From Chlorops oryzae (lineage: Eukaryota; Arthropoda; Insecta; Diptera; Chloropidae), in NCBI GenBank assembly GCA_020466095.1, contig CM035808.1, forward strand, positions 30,950,959-31,014,958: 64,000 nt of DNA, written 5' to 3'. Of this stretch, positions 59,505 through 64,000 are shown one piece after another; position 1 is the stretch's first letter, and the number at the start of each line of letters is the position of its first letter. Under the pieces are notes generated by a model that was not told the origin of the DNA, did not search any database, and saw nothing but the letters and a program-made list of their open reading frames with translations. Both the position numbers and the translations under genes were made by a program.

Positions 59505-62500
59505 TTTGAATAAAGTTATTTCAATAAATATGTAACAACAGCAAAACGAATGCCCTCGGACAACGGTAAGTGAAATATGTGTAGAGTGAAACGATGTCGT
59601 TGCGACCTTAACTACTCAGCGTTCGATTCCTTTCATTGAATTCTTTTCTGTCACTGCGATTACTTACGACATGTGCATACGCATGGACAGTGCATAGCAA
59701 TGCATTTCAACTACGTTTTTCATAGCGGACAGTTTCAAATGGATTAAACGTGATACTGGTCAACGGCGGAGTCAATGAAGCGCATATGTCATATCTGGGT
59801 GCAGATTGAGTACGCCGTCGTTGAAGACTAACAAACGTGCTTGTAATGACCAATTAACGAATGACAACAACAGAAAAAATATCCTTTTTTTTTCTCAATA
59901 TAAGTCCGCGCTCTACAACTCAATTTATGAAAAATACTTATATTTTGAATTCCTCTTCTCAATCTAAGATAAATTTACTGCTTCAGTGAATTCGTAACTC
60001 GAAGCCTTACAGCATGAATCATCAGAGAGAACTTTTTAAAGAAATATCGCATGCAACACGTTTTCATAAAACCTTTTTTTTTTTTTTGGTTTCTTAAGAA
60101 GGTACCAAAGACAACCGCTAGCGGCGCTTGATGCATTCATCACGATCACGATTCATCAGACGTGAAAGCATAAGAAGGAAAAAAAAAACACATAGGAAGG
60201 CTAGCATCAATGCGCCAGCGCGCAAGGCACTCCAAAAACAATTAATATTCCAATCAGATCACTTTGGTACACATGTCTTCAACAGCAAAGTGCATGAATG
60301 GCTACTGTTGTCCTGCATCCTAGATGATCAGCGATCGCTTACTGTGGCTTCGGACTTGAAACGGCAATGAGCGGCAATCTGCAGAACGAATGTCGGAACT
60401 GTAGTCATACATGAATTTGGCTGCTTTTAGACCCTTTCATGTTCTCAATGAAGGCTTTACACATCACTACTGAAAAGATCAGTTAAATATCAATAACAAT
60501 ACGAAGGCTTTATATTATTCATTGGCCATGATTTTTCATTGTTCAAAGAGAAAAATGAAAATGTTTCCATCGAACATGAAGTGTCATACTCGGCTTGCTC
60601 ATTGATTTGTTCGCCGTCATAATTCAATAAAGCAGCTGAAATCTGATGAAGAACTCACAAGCGCATCCACGTTTGACAAGTCAAAGCAAAAACTCCTTGA
60701 CGATAACGAATCTCCTTTTTATGGTTTTGTTTTATGAATTGTAATTAATTTAGCATTTTCTCTTCGGTTTTTCAATATGCACAACACGCATTCTGCAACG
60801 GGTTAATGTACGCTCCTTTGACGCTATTCGACCGATCGGGTTTTGGTCAAAAAAGAAAAAAAATAATAATAATAATAATTCAACCAGTTTGGGCTCTCCT
60901 TTCCATTAGGTTTTCTGTGCATGCGTGTGGCTTTCTTCATTTTTTTTTTTTTGCTTCTCTTTTTTTGTGCAATTCAATATTCTTAATAATAATAAGACTA
61001 TTAGCAATAAGTGACAGTTAACTCGATATCACGACGTGATGTTAATGACAGGTGCTGTTATTTGCTTTCCAATACATTAATTTTACATTTTAAGGGGCAA
61101 CGATGAGTGTTTCAGGACAATGCTTTGACGGGTAATTTTTTATTCCTTCATAGATGTTTTTTTTTTCTTTTCTGCTAATGAGATTTAAAAAAGAAAGTGC
61201 TGAAAGAAAGTGTAAAAACAGGTGAAAGAATTCGCATTCGGTGGATGAAGGACAACCAAGAAAATGAAGTTCTGGAATTGGTGGAAATGTCTAAGAGTTG
61301 CCAAATTTATAGTCAACAAAACTTATTCTCCATTATTATTTGAGCTTATCTCCTTTCCACACATTTAACGCTATTTTTAGGGTCAATGAGGTCTTCAGTT
61401 AAGTGAGCCGAAGGCTCAAAATGCGCTTTCGAAGCACCTCAATTTAGGAACCAACAGATTTGTGATCGTTGTAGGTTTTCAAAAGCAAGAGTAAGAAATT
61501 TGAAAGTGTCTGCAGAGCGAAAAGAATCTCAAGCAACCCAAAAAAGCTTTTTATTTTGAACTTATTAAATTCAATAAAATATATATTTTTTTTTTTTTTT
61601 TGAGTTGGCGTCAGCCATTTTCTGCCTAGATTGGAACTTCAGCTCTCCTTTGGTATATATAATATGTTTGTTTTTTTTTTTTAATTATTGAATTTATTGA
61701 ACAAACTTTATTCTTCTTCACATTCGATTGATTCGATATTCGAACCCATAAATATGTCATTTTACCTGAAGTTAATAAGAAAGATCAATCGAAACTGATA
61801 AGAAAAATTTAACACACGCGCGCCAAGAATGAGAAATTCAAAATGAAAATTTGATACTCGTCCCCCAAAATCAGACGAACGAACCGAGAACTTTAAGACA
61901 AACTGTCTTCGATTATAAGACAACCGAAACGACAAAACATTCAAAGCAACTGTTGCGAGGAAAAATCAACAACAAAAACAAACAATGCCCTAAAACAAAG
62001 GAGACACTTAAATAATTTAAAAAAAAGAAGCAAAAAGTATAGAAAAAAAGAAGTAAAGTCAACCAAAAAAATGCGAGGATCGGACATAAATTATATTCAA
62101 ATTTAATTTTTTTTTGTAGATCTTAGAGATATAAAATTTGTTCGAATTTCGGTGCTGGCATACAACAGTTGTTCCCGCTGCTATTGGCTCTTTCAAAGCA
62201 GATGATCAAACAATCAACAAAATTATAGGCAAATGCTTGGAGGGCAAATTATTAATTGATCGTTTTTAGATGCAAATAAAGATGGAGTTTGCAATACTTT
62301 CGACAGAGTTTGAAAAGCTCGAATAAGATACATAACGATCTACGCTTGTAGTGCGTCTCTGCTAATCGCTTTTTAAAGATCGAAGATAATAATTAGTGTT
62401 CCGACTCACAATATTCTCCATTAGCTTTTGTGTGGTGGCAGTGTTGCCGGTCTAAAAATAATCAAGTCGCCAAGACGTTTTCAAAATTTCGCTAAATCCT

Positions 62501-63523
62501 AGGGAATAAAAATTAAAAAGTCGCTAGATGGAGTTGAAGTCGAGCTTCTATAAAGAGTGTTTGAAACCCTGACGATACATGAACTCAAAAAATTGTCTAA
62601 AAGCATGACCCAAGGTGTCACTGATGACATAAAAAAGTAAAAAAAAAAAAAAGTAGTAAGACACATGATAAAATCTCGTTAAAAATCTCACAAAATGATG
62701 CAAAAATTACGCTACGGCAAAACTGCTTGGACCGTTCGCATTGTGGTGAAAAATCAACAATCTCTAAAATATTATTAAGTCGGCTGGGTTATGTAGGACT
62801 ACAATACTATCCGATTTACTGTGTTCTGCTGTCACGTCTCTTGATCAAATTTTTCTATGGAAAAAGACCTGAAACATGTTTAAACCAGGCCCATTTATTC
62901 TGCGCGTAGTTTGTAGATTCAATACCTCAGTTTCCCTCTAGGAGAACGATAAAAAATAGAATATCAATCATAGTTTAGGATCCCATGCGAATTCACTTTG
63001 ATGAATCTTGAAGTTTTTAAAACTGGAAAGGTCTTCGGTTAGTTTCGGAAATAGAGATGAAGGCAAGAATGTATTTGATTATTATGGGCATGGACTTTAA
63101 TCGGCGAACCTGGGTCAAGTTCCGGTGCTATCCTTACTTCAAAGATACCACAGCCCCCAAAATACTCGCCGAAAGGCCGTGCCCAAAAGACCGGGCAGAA
63201 TACTACAACGCATTCTGGAGTTCCCGGTCCCCGTCTGGGTCTAAATAAAGGTGCGAATACAACTACAACTGGTATAGCTGTACCACACGAATACTAATTG
63301 CAGGTCCAAAACTTTTTGCTAGAGGCAGAAAAATAATTTTTGTTTCTTTTAAATAAATTTCACAGCTTCATACAATTAATTTAAAAAAAATTTTTTTGTC
63401 CACTCTTTGGCCCATATTTATGTACGAGTATGAGTTGAAGTTTTGTGCTCTGAGCTACCATCAAAATGTACTCTGAGATATTCCAAATAATACTTCCCAA
63501 AACACTCTAATCCATATACATTA
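59505..63523. other. Non-coding, AT-rich, no gene supported
   Basis: Homopolymer-rich (runs near 60070, 60180, 61585, 61670, 62640) with an (AAT)n stretch at 60860-60880. CAGTGTTGCCGG at 62439 may be one end of a hAT MITE whose partner I could not find. Confidence 0.4.
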
Positions 63524-64000
63524 GGGTGGCCGCCAAATGTATGGAAAAAATTAAGTTTGTCCAATTCTGTCTGCCAGTGGCTCAAAAGTTTGGTATTTAT
63601 CAAAAACTTGCGTGTGCAAAATTATGAAGATTAAGCAAAGTTTAGAGGTGGCGCAATGGCCTCAAAGATAGAAAATTAGTATTTTTCATCATTCAAATAT
63701 CCATAACTACTTTTCCTAGCTACACGCAATGTTCTTAGACCGAAAAAAATCCATTATCAATCCCACTCTTTTTCAAAAGGGGAAACTTTTTCACCTTAGC
63801 CGTGAAACTCTATCTCAAAAATGAAATAGACTCACCATAGAAAAATTGGGAAACATTTTTCTCTTGTCCTCAACGGGGCCAATGCCAATCGGAGAAAGGC
63901 GATAATGATGCGGGACTTATTATTTCTCAGTAAGGAAACATTTTCGATTGCTTATCATACTGAGCTACTCTAATAGCTTAAGATAGCACACATTTAAAAT
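63524..64000 (+). repeat. Possible transposon left end (TTAGGGTGGCC), runs out of window
   Basis: ATTAGGGTGGCCGCCAAATG followed by TATGGAAAAAATT resembles a common insect interspersed-repeat start; the other end is not in the window. Confidence 0.3.

Overview
The window looks like nuclear DNA of a higher fly. The two real genes I can support are multi-exon animal genes with GT-AG introns. They sit in a large AT-rich background full of short non-autonomous transposons, poly-A/T runs and microsatellites. Gene density (2 genes in 64 kb), intron sizes and the two protein sequences fit a large-genome dipteran, possibly a tephritid fruit fly. That placement is inference; nothing in the sequence fixes the species.

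Gene 1 (5685-11991, + strand, 5 coding exons, 533 residues) is a pancreatic-type neutral lipase. It has a complete Ser-Asp-His triad, a full-length cysteine-bounded lid and a C-terminal PLAT domain. Its 4.5 kb first intron is packed with mobile elements. Gene 2 (48552-53394, + strand, 2 coding exons, 365 residues) is an extremely conserved mab-21/MAB21L1-type protein. The 36.5 kb between them and the roughly 10.6 kb after mab-21 contain no other coding gene I can support. Most open frames there are chance frames in AT-rich DNA or fall inside repeats.

The rest of the window is mainly a record of transposition. At least six hAT-type insertions are visible, several with 8-bp target duplications: 3182-4093, 6922-7075, 22687-22845, 29968-30489, 47040-47187 and 47262-47470. 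For the first of these, a second copy of the target sequence at 1-165 shows the empty site. A tRNA-derived SINE occurs three times; two copies have perfect 12-13 bp target duplications, and both of those are nested in other elements. There are also pogo-like, mariner-like and Harbinger-like MITEs.

Three larger structures stand out. (1) A tandem 2.2-kb segmental duplication (27691-29890 and 30848-32995) is nearly identical except for one strongly diverged inner tract, and its spacer carries a hAT nested in a truncated hAT. (2) A fold-back at 54958-57026 has about 718-bp inverted arms around a truncated transposon protein gene; the arms duplicate that protein's own C-terminus in inverted orientation, creating a chimeric open frame. 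(3) A cryptic, degenerate tandem repeat of about 112 bp lies near 15.85-16.34 kb. I found no rRNA gene, CRISPR array or functional tRNA gene.
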